Source: Pyronema omphalodes (lineage: Eukaryota; Ascomycota; Pezizomycetes; Pezizales; Pyronemataceae). Taken from it: a stretch of 64,000 bases of DNA. The position numbers and the translations under genes are program-made. The DNA lies in the NCBI GenBank assembly GCA_024516155.1, contig JAJJXM010000005.1, positions 558,001 to 622,000 on the forward strand, in the 5' to 3' direction. Shown here one piece after another: positions 44,155-57,000 of this stretch; position 1 is the first letter of the stretch, and each line of letters opens with the position of its first letter. The notes beneath the pieces were generated by a model. The model saw only the letters and a list, made by a program, of their open reading frames with translations. It ran no database searches and had not been told where the DNA came from.

Positions 44155-47100
44155 AATTCCTGTCCGCCAGATTATCACCACGCCGGTTTATCGTATTGCA
44201 TAGTAGAGGTATTGAGCATTGCCACAAAGAAACGAAGAGAATCCCCAGCATTCCACATGAGCATCTCGGAAAAGACGTAGCTCCGGAGGCTTAATGGGGT
44301 CTACCTAGGGTGAGGGTACTGACGAGAGATATCCTGGTCGTGACCTACTCAGGGTCGCCACAAATGTGGTACAATTCCACAATATTATGTGGATTGGCGT
44401 CGTACGATATGGTTGGCGTTGAAAAATACCGTCTTTTAGTTCTGCAAGAAAATCCACTCTTTGATAGACCGTCAACACCCGAATCCCAATGGCTACGTAC
44501 ATGGTTTCACGGCATATCAGACAAAAATAGAGAACACTGTGAGTATATTAGTACAATTTTCCGCCAACCATTCCCAAAGTGGTGCAACGGCCTTCACAAA
44601 GAAATTATGGCAGTCACGGAGTCGGCGTGCAACGAGAGAAGTGTACTTAACATACCGTGCTGCCGTGTATTACTTGATGACGACAGCAGCAAATCTCAGC
44701 CATAAGTGGTATCTATTCAGCAGTGTTATATATGTACGTTAGTACAAGTAGACGCAGTTTTAAAGCGTAGAACAGAGAAGCTCTTCGAAGTTAACAGTCA
44801 GCATTTTAATTTATAGTTCGTCGGTTTGAGATGCCAATCTTTCCAGATAAAGTCCGTGCCTAATTTTTGGAGCGGGGTGCTGTAAACCATTAACGATGCG
44901 GGGAATGGCTGTAAGTGCATGATAAGCACAAACAAACCAGCGCCGAGTCCGAATAGCTGGTTATCTAAAGGTGCAACTTCATCCCTCCACGCTCCAAATG
45001 ACAGTTCCAGGGTAGTGCTAGCCGAGGCCGTCTATGGATGATTGGGTCTCCGAACTCTGTGAGCTATCATTGCGCGAGTTCGGAGGTTTCGTCGGCTCAA
45101 AAGTGGAGACATGACTGGTCGTTAATCAGGCTTAGAGGTTTAGGTAACGTTTAGTTGTCCTACGAAAGAATAGGTGTGAATCCGCAAGATTTCGGCTAAG
45201 CGAGAAACGAACGTTACTAATTGACCAATATTGCCCCAATCTTGCGGAGTATTTGGTGGACCTGCAAAGTGCAATATACACTAGAATTTGGTGCAAATGA
45301 TCTTGGTCACCAGGGGCCCAAAATGTTGTACAGTCGACTGTACCTATTATCTTCAGCGCTCCATCATCACCATCCACAACCTACCATCTTCCTCAAGTCA
45401 CACTATCTTGGGTATTGAGTTGAGTTTATTTTAGGTGGCAATGTATCATTTAAGGCAAGGTCATTCGTTTTGGGTAGGATGCGAGTGGTGACAATTTACG
45501 GGAGCTGGAAAACTTGAAGTGCGGGTGAGCTAGATCACGGGACTTTGTGAGGATAATTTTTCTCACTTTTACACGTCTCTAAATTTATGATATTGAACCT
45601 TGAAAAAACGGATCTGCTCAGAATTTTCGCAGTCTCAAGGTCAGGGATAATACCGCAATATCAAACTGCCAGGAACTGGGCTGCCAAACGCAGCGAATAA
45701 ATTTGATATTGCAATATTTTGGTGCCATCAAACGCACCATTAGAGACTATTCGATAGATCTAATCAGCCAAAGCATGCGACTGGCAAACCATTACTATAA
45801 TAGTTAGCGAAAACTCCATCTAAGCCACGAGACGCACATTTCTAGGAACGGAATTGCTGGCGTCTCGTAGCACTTTTCATGCCAAATCTAACCTATAAGA
45901 ACTACCTCGCGTACGGGTGCCCAACTTAAACTATACAGAAATTGTATTGAAATATCGATCCTTTTCCCAATAGCTTCTGCACGTCGATATATGTATGTCT
46001 GATGTGGGGTATGTACCCATCAACGTAAGCGAGAATTGGAGGCAGCCAATAATCTTGGAGGACGGTGAGTACATGCAGGACGTGGATTCTAACTGGTCTT
46101 CAGGATACATCCTAACGAGGGTGGTGACAGTGGCTTAGTGTCTAGAAAATCTCATGAAGTTGAAGTCTCGAATCTTCATGCGTTGATGGGTTTTTTCAAT
46201 ACTGCGGCGCCATCGCCACTGAGCATCGCCATCATCGGATGAGGTGGCGCACACGCGTGTATTTGAAAGGCGTACAGTTACACGCTGGAACCCATTTCTC
46301 CGCGGAAGCACCAGTGGAATCTAGAAATACTGAAGATGAAATAGCAGTATGTACGTCAGATGTCAAAGAGGGCCATACGTATGCGCATAGCCTTCATTTT
46401 TTCGGCGTCTGAAAAGCCTGTACGGATGAAGTTTTCACGTCAGGGCGACAAAAAGGCTCGCTTATATACTTAAGCGGCGGGAAGAAAATTTTTCGGGCCT
46501 AAATGGTTCGAAAAATCAGGTTTCCTAAATGACAAGAACTGACTCAGCGAGGTCGTACGAATCGTGTGGGATGGTCAATATTTGCCGTACGAGCAATGGC
46601 CTCGGTCAGCAAAAGGTCTCTTACGAACCATTATTGCTGCTCCATACTTGAAAAGTCGAAAATCGTGACTCTCCGCGAGCCGCTACAGTGGCGCTGAGCT
46701 GGCCCGCGTAGATCCGAGCAAGAGGGCTATTTGGAATTCCACTTCTCGGGGATTCTGGAGATAAGATAATTCACTCCGTTCAATCACAGTTTGCCAGAAA
46801 TCTAGAATTCCAGTATTCTATCGCCGCAGTGGTTTTTGGTGAAGGCAAACCGGATGAAGCCTGGGCTTTCCAAAAAGAGATTGTCAATCCTGAATGGGAG
46901 AAATGAGACACCCCTGGCACACCGGAATGATTTTGTCAGTTTCCATTTTCCAAGCTCGGCTTCGGCACGTCCATAGGGTCAGGGGCGTCCCGAATCACTT
47001 CTCCAATTAGAGGACATAATGCTGCTGATAGAGCTGTTGATCCTTTGATTATCACTGCGGCTTTAACAACCACTCTTCCCTTTAGTGCTAAGTACAAAAA

Positions 47101-50100
47101 CCAAGCCTGGGAAATGGGAACTGGGAACGAGGCCCCTTTGGTGTGCCAAAGGACACCATTGAAATGTGTTCGAAGCAGATATTGGCATCTAAATTAGGTT
47201 TCCCTTGATTGTTTAAGCCATCAGTCACTGGGTATATACTCGTCCAACTCAGAAGCAGTAGAAAAAAACTTGTAACACTGAGATAACCTGACAAGATGAT
47301 TATCATCTGAAGCTGCTCTGTGTAACAGACGAGTGCTGCGCACCCCCGCAACCCCGCCATATTATCCATAACCATTAGATGAAATCTTGTAAAAAGTTGA
47401 TATGTCATTTTCCTGTGTGTCAGCTGCAAGTGAAAGAAAAATTCTTGTGGACTATAAAAGTACATAGTTTTGGTTTAGATACGTCAATACAAGAATGTGG
47501 GGTTTTTCCGGCTCTCAGGACTAGATTTGAGTCCTCTTAAGCCAAGGGCGCTAATATGATAGGGGCACGGTTTGTTCCATCACTTCTGAATTAGTAGAGG
47601 ATGCAAGCCATTCAGTAAGGTGATACCTCGGTAACTACGGCAGAAGTAAAAAATCCGGATACAATACGCAGAGACAGCCTGAACTTCGAGCGTTCTCGCC
47701 TCTACTCTGGCGGGTGTTTTGACTAAGCATTAGGATAGATTGAACGACTCTCTATGTAGAGTATGAGCTGACGCTTCTGCATCAGCGCGGTGCAGTATTG
47801 GACACAATTGACTTTCAGGGCAGCTCGATAGACGTTACTCCATTTCAAGGCATCGTCACATTACATTTCGATGAGGTCACGTATGTGGACAGCAAGTGAT
47901 TGGGATTTAATCTCATGGTGCCTTGACAGTCGAATCACCAAAGGGGACGAGATACATGATTTGTGACCAGGCTAGACCAGATGCAAATGAATCCTTTGAC
48001 ACACATGCACAGGACATACTCTAGACTCCCTTCGCTGTTCACAACTTGAATGCGATATCATAAGATTATCGATCGGTTATGGGTGGAGCTGATGTCCTGA
48101 AGCTCTTCAATAATGTTTTGCCGATATAGATAGTTGACCCGTTGTTCGATTTTCACATCTTTCATTCATGCGACCGCAGTTGACCAAATTTGAAGTCACT
48201 CTGCATGCCCCGAGGCTTGGGAGGGCTATGTGCCGGCCGGTCGAGAGAGAATAGAGGTATAATGACGCCTCTAGGAAGGTCTTCGTCCTAAATTTGCACT
48301 TTTCCTATTGACGAGAGCTACAGAATGAGGTTTCATTACGGAAAATTTTCTATAACTCGAATGAAAGTGCCGGGTACGACTCAAGATTGAAAAGCAAATC
48401 CTTTTGCAGAAGGTAGGGAATACACATTTTTCGCGACGTCATGATGCAGGTTATTATAATCCAAGGTCAAACCCAAATTAGAGATGTACATGATGCGCTT
48501 CAGTAAGTATCTGATCTCGTGGCTTCTGACTACCAACGAATACACAACTGAGACAAAACAGAATTTCACATAATTCATTCACCAAATCTTAATCGAGTGA
48601 AATAATAGATCACGATGCCTGTATCTGAGTGATTATACCGATTCTTGTATCCTATGATATTAAGCACAAACGAGCATGCGTACATACGTAGACCCTTACT
48701 TTATAGCTGCAGCCCGTATTCCAAGCAATCGGAAATAATCTATCAGTAGCATCTCAGTAGATCTCGAACACTACCTTTACCAACGTACCGTACAAATACA
48801 AGCTTATCCACCAGCTGGTGCATACCACGAGAAGACAACGTGTACTTCGCTTCAGCCAAAGTTTTCACTAGCGGCCCAGTATCCACGTTTCTGATCTACA
48901 CTGTGTATAAGATAATTTCAACTTAATCTTGCAATTCTCACTGGATAAAAGGAAACTGAATCCTGCAACTATTATGGGTAATAAATGCTTCACTGTGACA
49001 CTGCAGAACGCCACCGGCCGGGGTCCCTCTATTTAACTATATGAACTTTACGACCAACTCGACTGCCGAATAAACGGAACTACCCGTGAATGTGAAGATA
49101 CGAATTGTTAAGGTGGGGATTGAGGACCAGTTTCTATAAACTTGCGAGTTGAACCAACCAAAAGTGCTCATTTTGGACTTGGTCGAATTGCCGAAATACG
49201 ATTTGCTTGAGGTGACCTAGGCTTTAGGGTATACATAGGGTATCGATATTCGAACACAATGTACTCCGAATACGTATTGTCCTACGCCCCCGGACTTCCT
49301 ATATGGGAATAACAGTTTATCAGTCACAGGAGATCATGAGAGATCCAGCACATTGCCGCATACCTATGCAACTGGATATAATTCTTCGGATCGAGAAGCT
49401 GATTTCATCTATAGGTATAAAAATTGAGTTCATCACATTCCGAGTACTGTATCATTGCTCGATGTTTTTATTGTGAGGACACATCGAAGATCTTGGAGAT
49501 CAACGTTTTGTGGGCTCTCTAAGATCGGTATATATTGCTCTGCAGCGGGACTATCTGGTGGAACCAGCAGGATGGGTGACTTTCTTTGACGCAGCAATTA
49601 GTCTCGATTGCAATTCTTCCGGACCCATGGGATATATTGTTAGACTTTGCATAACCTGTATTCTGGGGGGTGCCTTAAGTATGGCGCACCCCATATAATT
49701 CGGCATATCAATAAAACAACCACAACCCCGGAGGGTTCCTGTGAAAAATTCCGAGTTTGAGAGCTCTGAGATGGCCAATTTTAACCATGACTGTTGCGAG
49801 ACGTTCGTTAGTTCCTGGAAGGCAGTTTTCTTGGCATTTACACTGGTATGGGGGACAAAAGTTGGGCGCAGCGATACCACAGAGCGCCGGACTTACCCCG
49901 GTACCTGAGTACAAAAAGCCAACGGCTAGGAACGGCAACAAAATCTTGTACGTAATGTAGATAAGAGGTAGGTCTCGGTATATATTGTCATATTATTCAC
50001 ACGGCGCCTACGATATCTGCCGGGCTTGACCGTTGATACTAAAAGGAGCTACCTGGAGCGACACCGGCGACAACCTCAGGTCACGCAAGTCAACCCATGA

Positions 50101-50832
50101 TATGTTGAAACAATGGGCTGACTTAAATACCGCTATCCGAAGCGAATACAGCCTCGATTCCTGTAACCTGATTTCTCGTACGTTGTGGTAACTGGTATTT
50201 TGTATTATCTATAATGAAATGAACTTGGTTCCACTGAAATATGCAAATGGCTTACTTCTGGTGCAGTTATTTTCCTCACTTCAATTCTGCACCTCGAGAC
50301 ACGTATTGAAGACTTCTCGGCAGTTTTCAAACATGGCAAGATAGCTGACGACAAAGAACTGCAGAATCACCAGCCATTCAGTTATATGAAAAAACAAATC
50401 TCTCTCTCGTAACCGGAATACAGTAGAAATCTCCAGAGTCTCTCAGACACGTCCAAAGCCGAATCAAGGAAACCGAAGGTCATCAAAGGTCATCCAACTG
50501 AGAACAAAGACGCCAGTATCGAAGGCGAAGTCATCCACTAGAGAGATATCAAATCAGGATTCATTCAGAGAGAGATCTTCCAGAAAGAGACGAGTATGCG
50601 TTGAGCATACATAGAGGAAGAGCAAGAAGAAGCTGAAGACTATTCTCATGCCCGGCTGAGAACTCGATGAAACTTGGAAATTGGCTCCCTACGATAACCG
50701 ATACCGGTGCTAGTTTCGTTGATGATTGAAGCTGAACTAGCTTTGTGGTATATGTGTAAACGCATGATTGGAGTTGAATTCAAGGGGCTTTCGGATGAGT
50801 TAGCTGACGATTACGTCTATACCTGTGAATCC
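44155..50832. other. Gene-poor region
   Basis: Several ORFs of 60-131 codons occur, but none has a family motif, and the longest (44310-44705) begins at GTG. A short inverted pair CAATATCAAA/TTTGATATTG lies near 45655-45710. I see no RNA gene. Confidence 0.45.
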
Positions 50833-51617
50833 AGGAAGAGGAAGAGGGGTGGCAAAAGGTAGGGGAGATGAATGGAAAAGGAATGATCAAGAGCCAGAAG
50901 GCTGTGGAGTACGTGCTTATGAATATAAGGGAGGATTTTACGCCCACAACATACTATGATACGTGTCCTGTGTTCATGTTTTTGGTATAATGTACATAGA
51001 TCCTACAGGATATCAAAGAAGATTTGCAACGCGGTATGTTCTTTGTTTAAGGCAGCTGCCAGAGAAATATTATGAGATTTAACCAAAACTGTGATGGTGA
51101 AGGGACTAATTTTGTGCTTCAGAAACACGATTAGTTGAACATTCCCCCCTTATGTGAACAAGTAATAGGCCCATATATGCTTGGCTCATTTGAATCGCCG
51201 CTGCCGAAAGTATACTAATGGCTCTCTAATACATGAAGAGGAAAAGGGATGGCAAAATATGAGGGAGATCAATGGAAAAGAAATGATCAAGAACTAGGAG
51301 ACTATGGAGTTCCGAGTGGGTACCTATGAATATCATGAAGGACCATACGTCCACAAATTACAAAATGCTTGATTTGATTTTGATTTTGATTTGATTCTAA
51401 TCATACTCTGACCAAGGCCTGAAAGGCATATGCAGGACGCTAAGAAAAACACAAAAATTCCCGTAAATTACGAAATGCGTATATTGTGTTGGTATTCTTC
51501 GTAGATATAGAGCTACAGGATATGAGGAGAATTTGCAACGATGCATATGCTTAGTTTAGAGCGGTTCACAGAGCAACTTTGGAAGACTAAATCAAAACGT
51601 GATTGTGAAGAAACCAC
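50833..51617 (+). repeat. Diverged tandem duplication, ~270-290 bp units
   Basis: Copy A (about 50833-51105) and copy B (about 51232-51617) share GAAGAGGAA, GGCAAAA, ATGGAAAAG, AATGATCAAGA, CTACAGGATAT and GATTTGCAACG-like blocks in order. Copy B carries an extra 96-bp insertion. The units look like relics of an older element. Confidence 0.7.
51369..51464 (-). mobile_element. Truncated LINE-like 3' tail with 14-bp duplication
   Basis: Flanked by AAATTACAAAATGC (51355-51368) and AAATTACGAAATGC (51465-51478), a 14-bp target duplication with one change. On the minus strand the 96-bp insert ends in an AATCAAAATCAAAATCAAAT-type tail, and it is missing from duplicate copy A. A strongly 5'-truncated, target-primed insertion fits best. 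Confidence 0.7.
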
Positions 51618-51724
51618 CTCAGAGAAGACTAATGATGACTATTACTACATCAATCCCCCTACCCCTCAATAGTTTTATACGCAGAACAAGAAAATTTTGC
51701 GCAATGTTTCAGATAACATCATAA

Positions 51725-51824
51725 CCAATTTGATTCGATTTGATTTTAATCATACTCTGACTGAGGCCTGAAAGGCCTATGCAGGGCGCTGTGGAAAATC
51801 CAGAAATTCCCATCCCCTTGACCA
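51725..51824 (-). mobile_element. Second LINE-like 3' tail fragment
   Basis: It shares GCCTGAAAGGC, TATGCAGG and AATCATACTCTGAC blocks with the insert at 51369-51464 and ends, on the minus strand, in ATTAAAATCAAATCGAATCAAA. The hAT-like element begins right beyond its other side. Confidence 0.6.
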
Positions 51825-51832
51825 AAATCACC

Positions 51833-52609
51833 CAGACCTCCCAACCGTATAGCCTTTTACCGTGTAAGATCGTAAACCAAGTAAACTGAACTGACAATTC
51901 ACAGTTAGTTGGTGCAGTTCTGGTGTCCCGGATACACAGTTGGTTTAGTTTTGAGGGGTCCATAGAACCAGGTAACTGCAATGCACTGATTAAACGGACT
52001 CGATAAACACAAACCAGTTTAACTGCATCAGGAACCAGTGAACGCAGGAATAAATGATGTATTCAACCTCGTTTGGATCCACCGGTGGCCGAGCCTGCCA
52101 CTATCTCAACCCTCCTTATTTCACCAGCTTCGAGTAACCTAATTTCCCAAACTTGACAAAATGGCGGTGAACACGCTCTCAGTTCCCGCGATGACTGCCG
52201 AGTCTGGGCTGCTGCTGCTTTCAGAATGCAAGCAGATCATTATATGGGGCCGGCATTCAATGCGGACAGATACTCTGGAAGTCATTGAAGGGCTCAATAG
52301 CTTCAATCGTAGGCGCCAGTTGTGATTTCTGGGGACCCCGTTAGTAGAAATTTTTGTTATATCTGCACTGAATAATATTTATTGCCCCCTTCAGAAACCA
52401 GTTCCTCTGGACAAACCAGTTTTCGCAGTTTTAAACAGTTCACCTGGTTTGCCAAGCCTTGCATTCAGTTTACTGGTTTTCGCAGTTTAACCAGTTTATA
52501 CTACTGACAGTAAACTGAACTTGGTCGCCGTACAGTTCTCATAGTCCAACAGTCCGTACAGTCCATTTTGGTCGTCATTTTAAACTGGTTTGTACGACTG
52601 GGAGGTCTG
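51833..52609. mobile_element. 777-bp non-autonomous hAT-like element
   Basis: The left end is CAGACCTCCCAACCGTA and the right end, inverted, CAGACCTCCCAGTCGTA. The flanks AAATCACC (51825-51832) and AAAGCACC (52610-52617) form an 8-bp target duplication with one change. The interior is rich in AAACTGGTTT/AAACCAGTTT and CAGTTTAC motifs in both orientations and has no transposase. Confidence 0.75.
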
Positions 52610-52617
52610 AAAGCACC

Positions 52618-54282
52618 TAATGAGGCCACCCTATCTCTATATTATAATGAAACTGCTACCGTTTACGATTAGCAGGTATGAATGGTGACATTTCATGACG
52701 CTTGATTTAGAAGAGCAGAATCACATCTAGGAGGAATTAGTGTACATTGCTACATCTGTGAGCTAACTATAGTGATCATCGATGCTAACTTTAACAAGTC
52801 CTATGATTTCCGAGGGTTCTAGTTTGCATCACTATCTACGGGTGATGGGTCGTGATCTTCATCCTACATAGATTTATTTATTTATTTTCTCATACTCGCG
52901 TGCAACAGTAAGGTTATAGCAGGTGCTTCTCTTATAGTACATTATCAATCGATGGGAGTGATCCAATCGACCACTGGGTACGCCCCAGAGCGGTCAATCT
53001 ATGTTAGAGTGTAGCCTCCTCTTACTTTCTCACTTATTCTTATAACCAGCTCACCAATTGGTCCCTGAGCCCTGATATTTCGTGATCCTGCATAGAACTA
53101 CATAGATAGTATCACAAGATTCATAAAATAACAGCCAAAATCCAGAAAACTAGCGAGGTACTCTTATCTTAAGTCACTTCTAAGACAGACTTACGATTAA
53201 CTTAACCTGCATTCTTGACTTTGTACTATTTCTTCCGCTCACGGTCCATACCGCGGCAATGATCTGGTATTTTAGTACAGACTCAGCGGTAGAGAATTCT
53301 AGATTCCATAAGCAGTATAAGTGTATTTAGAGGATTTATCTGTAGCTGATTCCGTTTGTTTTATACGTTAATTATCATAAGGCCGAGCGTAAAGGCAAAA
53401 CATCATACAGTTAGAAGTATCCTCCACCGGTGTCTTTGGTCTGGAATTATAATACAAAAGGAACCGTATTCCTGAGAACACCAAAGCTTTGTCGGTAGAT
53501 GCATTTACCACTGGTTAGTCAGATTTGGATTTGGGAAGGCAAAACCGAGGCGGGCTGAAATGGCATAGTGTTAGTGGCAGGATATGGAACTTAGTAATAT
53601 GATGTGGAGTTGGAAGGAAGTGGATATGGTTAGGAGTTCTACAAAAGTGTTCTGTATTTATATATAGCCAGAGTTTTTAATATTGTTTATGGGGTTGTGG
53701 AATTTAACAGAATATTAGAAGGGTTGAAAATAGAGATTAGGGCTATGTATTGTTCCTCAAATAGTATTTCCCTGTTTGTCATCACTGTCTCTCATTCGCT
53801 CTGAAACCCCAGCGACCCAGATCTGTAAAATTATTGTTTAAAGTGCTGCCCGATCAGAAAGACAATAAGGTTATAAGATCACCGCGCACCACTCACAGCT
53901 ACGATATAATTACTAGCTTTGCAGTAACCGTACAAAGAATTGATGGCCTTCAACCCCGGCGCTCTACATGTTTTGATTATTCCCTCCTCTTTGTTTTGCA
54001 GTTTCATTTTCGTAACTTTCTTTGATTTTACGCAAAGTATAGTTTTGGATCCAATGGATCTTGATGATAGGTATTTAAAATAATCATAAATACCAGCATA
54101 TATATATTGACAGAATCTTTGACGCTATTTTCAACCATCTCGGGTACCAGTTAAGCAGGAGCCTTCTTACTGGTCCTTCCTGCCATATCATCAGCTCACT
54201 TATTTTCACATAGCCTCAATACAACTCGAGCAAACTGAAATAATCGTACCATCGCGTGTCCATATCCTTGATTCACATTCGG
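52618..54282. other. Gene-poor region
   Basis: No ORF with recognisable content. A C-run of about 19 bases lies at about 54288-54306 just beyond. Confidence 0.45.
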
Positions 54283-54639
54283 TTAACCCCCCCCCCCCCC
54301 CCCCCAAAGCAGCAGTTTCCCAATCCAGCCAAGCCGCAGCCACCTCCCGATCACGAGCCCTACCAAAACCACACTAGTGACAATCGAGAATAGATAGCGC
54401 ATGAGCACGCGACACCATGGAATGATGTTACATAAAGCCATGAATAATAACAACGATGATCTTCTTATGTATTGATTATTGATACGGTGAGGAAACTCCC
54501 GGTATCTGAACTCCAAAAATATAATTCGTCTACGCCGGTAGGTAGATGCGAGGAAAGAATTCATGTGAGGTTTGAGATGATTGAATGAACTTACGGGATG
54601 ACGAGAAATAGCGTTGCCGGACGGGAAGGTAGGTGGCAT
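54283..54639 (-). CDS. Possible small membrane protein
   Basis: A 118-aa ORF starts at ATG 54639; a TATATATAAC box lies about 45 bp upstream (54681-54690). CCC-GTAAGT at codon 16 is a strong donor, so the true product may be spliced from MPPTFPSGNAISRHP to a later exon with a hydrophobic span YLFSIVTSVVLVGLVIG followed by basic residues. The unspliced frame ends in a G-run at the C-terminus. No family is recognised, and the gene may be spurious. Confidence 0.35.
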   Translation of the reverse strand: MPPTFPSGNAISRHPVSSFNHLKPHMNSFLASTYRRRRIIFLEFRYREFPHRINNQYIRRSSLLLFMALCNIIPWCRVLMRYLFSIVTSVVLVGLVIGRWLRLGWIGKLLLWGGGGGG

Positions 54640-55566
54640 TTCGCAACACAGAAGACGACGCTATCGTCGGGAGTTAACCGTTATATATACCTTCTGAACT
54701 CAAGACGGGCGCACAACATAGCTCCCGTCTGAAGTATTGCCCGCGATAAAAAAATAGTTCACGCCCGAACGCTAAAAAGAAGAGGGCGATTATAATCGTT
54801 CCAAAAGAAGGTGTTTATATGCATGAGGTATACAGAGTGGAACGTCTTGTAGATCACAGTGGGGTTTTACATTTTCTATACAGTTTGACAATTTATCGTT
54901 CCAATTTATCCGCTATAAACACCGATAATCATAAGCTACAACCCGATATTTTCACAGTCAGATGCCAGCAAACATACTGGCACTTTAAATTTCTGAGAAG
55001 AAATTTCAAATTGGACGGTTGGTGCGCTGCTCTTTCTCTCGTCAAAGTCCAACTTTACACATCTTTGCAAAATTCAAAGTCACAGATGCTGCGGAACAGA
55101 GAAGTAAAACCTACGCAGGCGGAGTTTCGAGCCGCTTTGAAATATTACAAACACAAGAAAAAGATATATTTTACCACTTCCATAGCCATACAGTATATAT
55201 TTTCAATACCTCCTCCACTATTAACCACTTCATCCATTACCAATCGATTTCATTCACATTTCCCCGACCTCCTCCCAGCTCATAAATTCCACACAGCACA
55301 TCCCTCTTTCCAGATATCATCCCGGGAGCCTTAACGCATAAGTCATCAGCAACGCTCACTATCAGATTCCCCGTCTGTGCAACCCAGATCCTAGCACGTG
55401 ACCCAAAAACTTAGCGTATTTCACATCGCGCGTACGTGACGTCGAAGGCAACCAGATTCGCTAGCATTCCAGAAACCGAGCTAGTTAACCTAGCACTCTA
55501 GCAACACATCTCCATCTTACACCACAACGCGACGCGTACCAGCACCAGCACCAGCCATACTACATC
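54640..55566. other. Divergent region upstream of Elf1
   Basis: It contains a 171-codon ORF (54819-55334) of poor protein character that I do not accept. The Elf1 promoter lies at the right end, with CACGTG at 55395 and TGACGTCG at 55437. Confidence 0.5.
55395..55400. promoter_or_regulatory. CACGTG box upstream of Elf1
   Basis: The context is GCACGTGACC, 172 bp before the Elf1 start. A CRE-like TGACGTCG follows at 55437-55444. Function is inferred from position only. Confidence 0.4.
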
Positions 55567-56613
55567 ATGGTAAGTCGCACCTCCCTTCCGAACCCCGCTG
55601 CCCCACCATACGCGATATGTTTGTTTTAGATATGGAGAGGAAGTCTTGCTTTGCTTATGAAGAGAGAGGGAGGGAGATATACGGGAATATGACGCTGATA
55701 TAAGGGATTAGGGAAAACGAAAGAAGTCTTCGCGTAAGCCTCAGGGGCCAAAGAAGGTATGTCTACAAACTAGATGACGGAGAATAGTAGCGGCGGTGAA
55801 TGGCATTTGCGACGAGCTTGGGTGAATCGAATACTTTACGGCGACTTCTAAAGAATTCAACATATTGCGCGAGGTTGTGGTGGAGCTATTGTCTGTCTGT
55901 TCAAATACCGAGCCTGGTTACGACTGCTCACCACCTACGACCTTCTCACCGCCGTCGCCATCGCCGTCGCCATTGCTATCACCGTCGCTATCACCGTTAA
56001 TATCAAACCAAGGAAAACATAGCATACTAACAATAATGTGTTTTCATAGAGAGAACCCCTAAATAACACCTTCAACTGCCTCTTCTGTAACCACGAAGAT
56101 TCCGTTACATGCAAACTCGATAAAAAAGCCGGTATTGGTTCATTATCATGTAAAGTCTGTGCACAGGCTTTCCAGAGCAACATCAACTGTTAGTTGACCT
56201 CCCTGTTCTTTACTCATTATCACCCATTATTACCCACCAGACCCCCGGGGGCTTCGATGCTTACTCAGTCTACTTGCTGTGTTCACATACTGATAACTTA
56301 TTCTTTAGACCTTTCCCATGCTGTTGACGTCTACAGTGACTGGGTCGACGCCTGTGACGAAATTGTCGACGGCAAAGGCGGCGGTCCAAAAAGTGCAGAA
56401 TCCCGCCGTTTATCCCGAGCAAAACCTGCCTCACGTCGGGACGCAGACGGAGACGATGAGCCCAGCGGAAGTGGATCTAGGGGAGGTCGTCCAGCGCCAG
56501 ATGATGACTCTGATGGGGATTTGGAAGATATTGATGATGATGAACAAATTGCTCCAAGGAGAAGTGCGCGGGATATGGATGACGATGAGTTAGAGGATGA
56601 CGATGATTTTTAG
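55567..56613 (+). CDS. ELF1: Transcription elongation factor Elf1
   Basis: Four exons (55567-55569, 55712-55756, 56050-56188, 56309-56613) give 163 aa with introns of 142, 293 and 120 bp. Elf1 binds RNA polymerase II and helps it pass nucleosomes. The start [16 protein letters not shown] is the conserved basic tail. The zinc ribbon has CLFC and CKVC pairs ([34 protein letters not shown]), followed by [20 protein letters not shown]. The C-terminus is a long acidic tail ending [11 protein letters not shown], usual in fungi. Exon 1 is the start codon alone, so the first intron splits ATG from GGA. Every join is in phase and matches the family. Confidence 0.93.
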
Positions 56614-57000
56614 GAAGTTTGTTGCTATTTACTACTTTGCAAACTTTGGCTTCAACTGGTAGTTAGGGTGAAATATTAGATGTCTTTCTTTCCATTGACT
56701 GGTTTTTTTTTCCTGGTGGGTTTGGGGCTTATTTTTATGCTCGGATGCGCGATCAAGGATGGCATGTATAGAATACAATAATTTGCATTCGATTATTTCA
56801 ATTTCAGTTCCAAAAAATAGGGAATCAATTCAAGCAGGAAGAAAAAATATATCAGTTGCTTATTGAGTACATAAACGCCCAAACAGCAATTGTTGTAAGA
56901 CAAAAAACGCCAAACCACCCCCCAACCAGCCGACTAGTCCCAGTCAACTGACCCAATCCATGTTACCCATATCGCCCACAATGTTTCCCACATAATATCC
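56614..57000. other. Convergent 3' flanks of Elf1 and UPRT
   Basis: AT-rich 3' regions of two convergent genes; no other signal. Confidence 0.5.

Noticed and set aside
44310..44705. 131-aa plus ORF
   Set aside because: It begins at GTG, has no motif, and lies upstream of nothing recognisable.
54819..55334. 171-aa plus ORF before Elf1
   Set aside because: Atypical composition, no domain, and it overlaps the probable Elf1 promoter area; kept only as a remote possibility.
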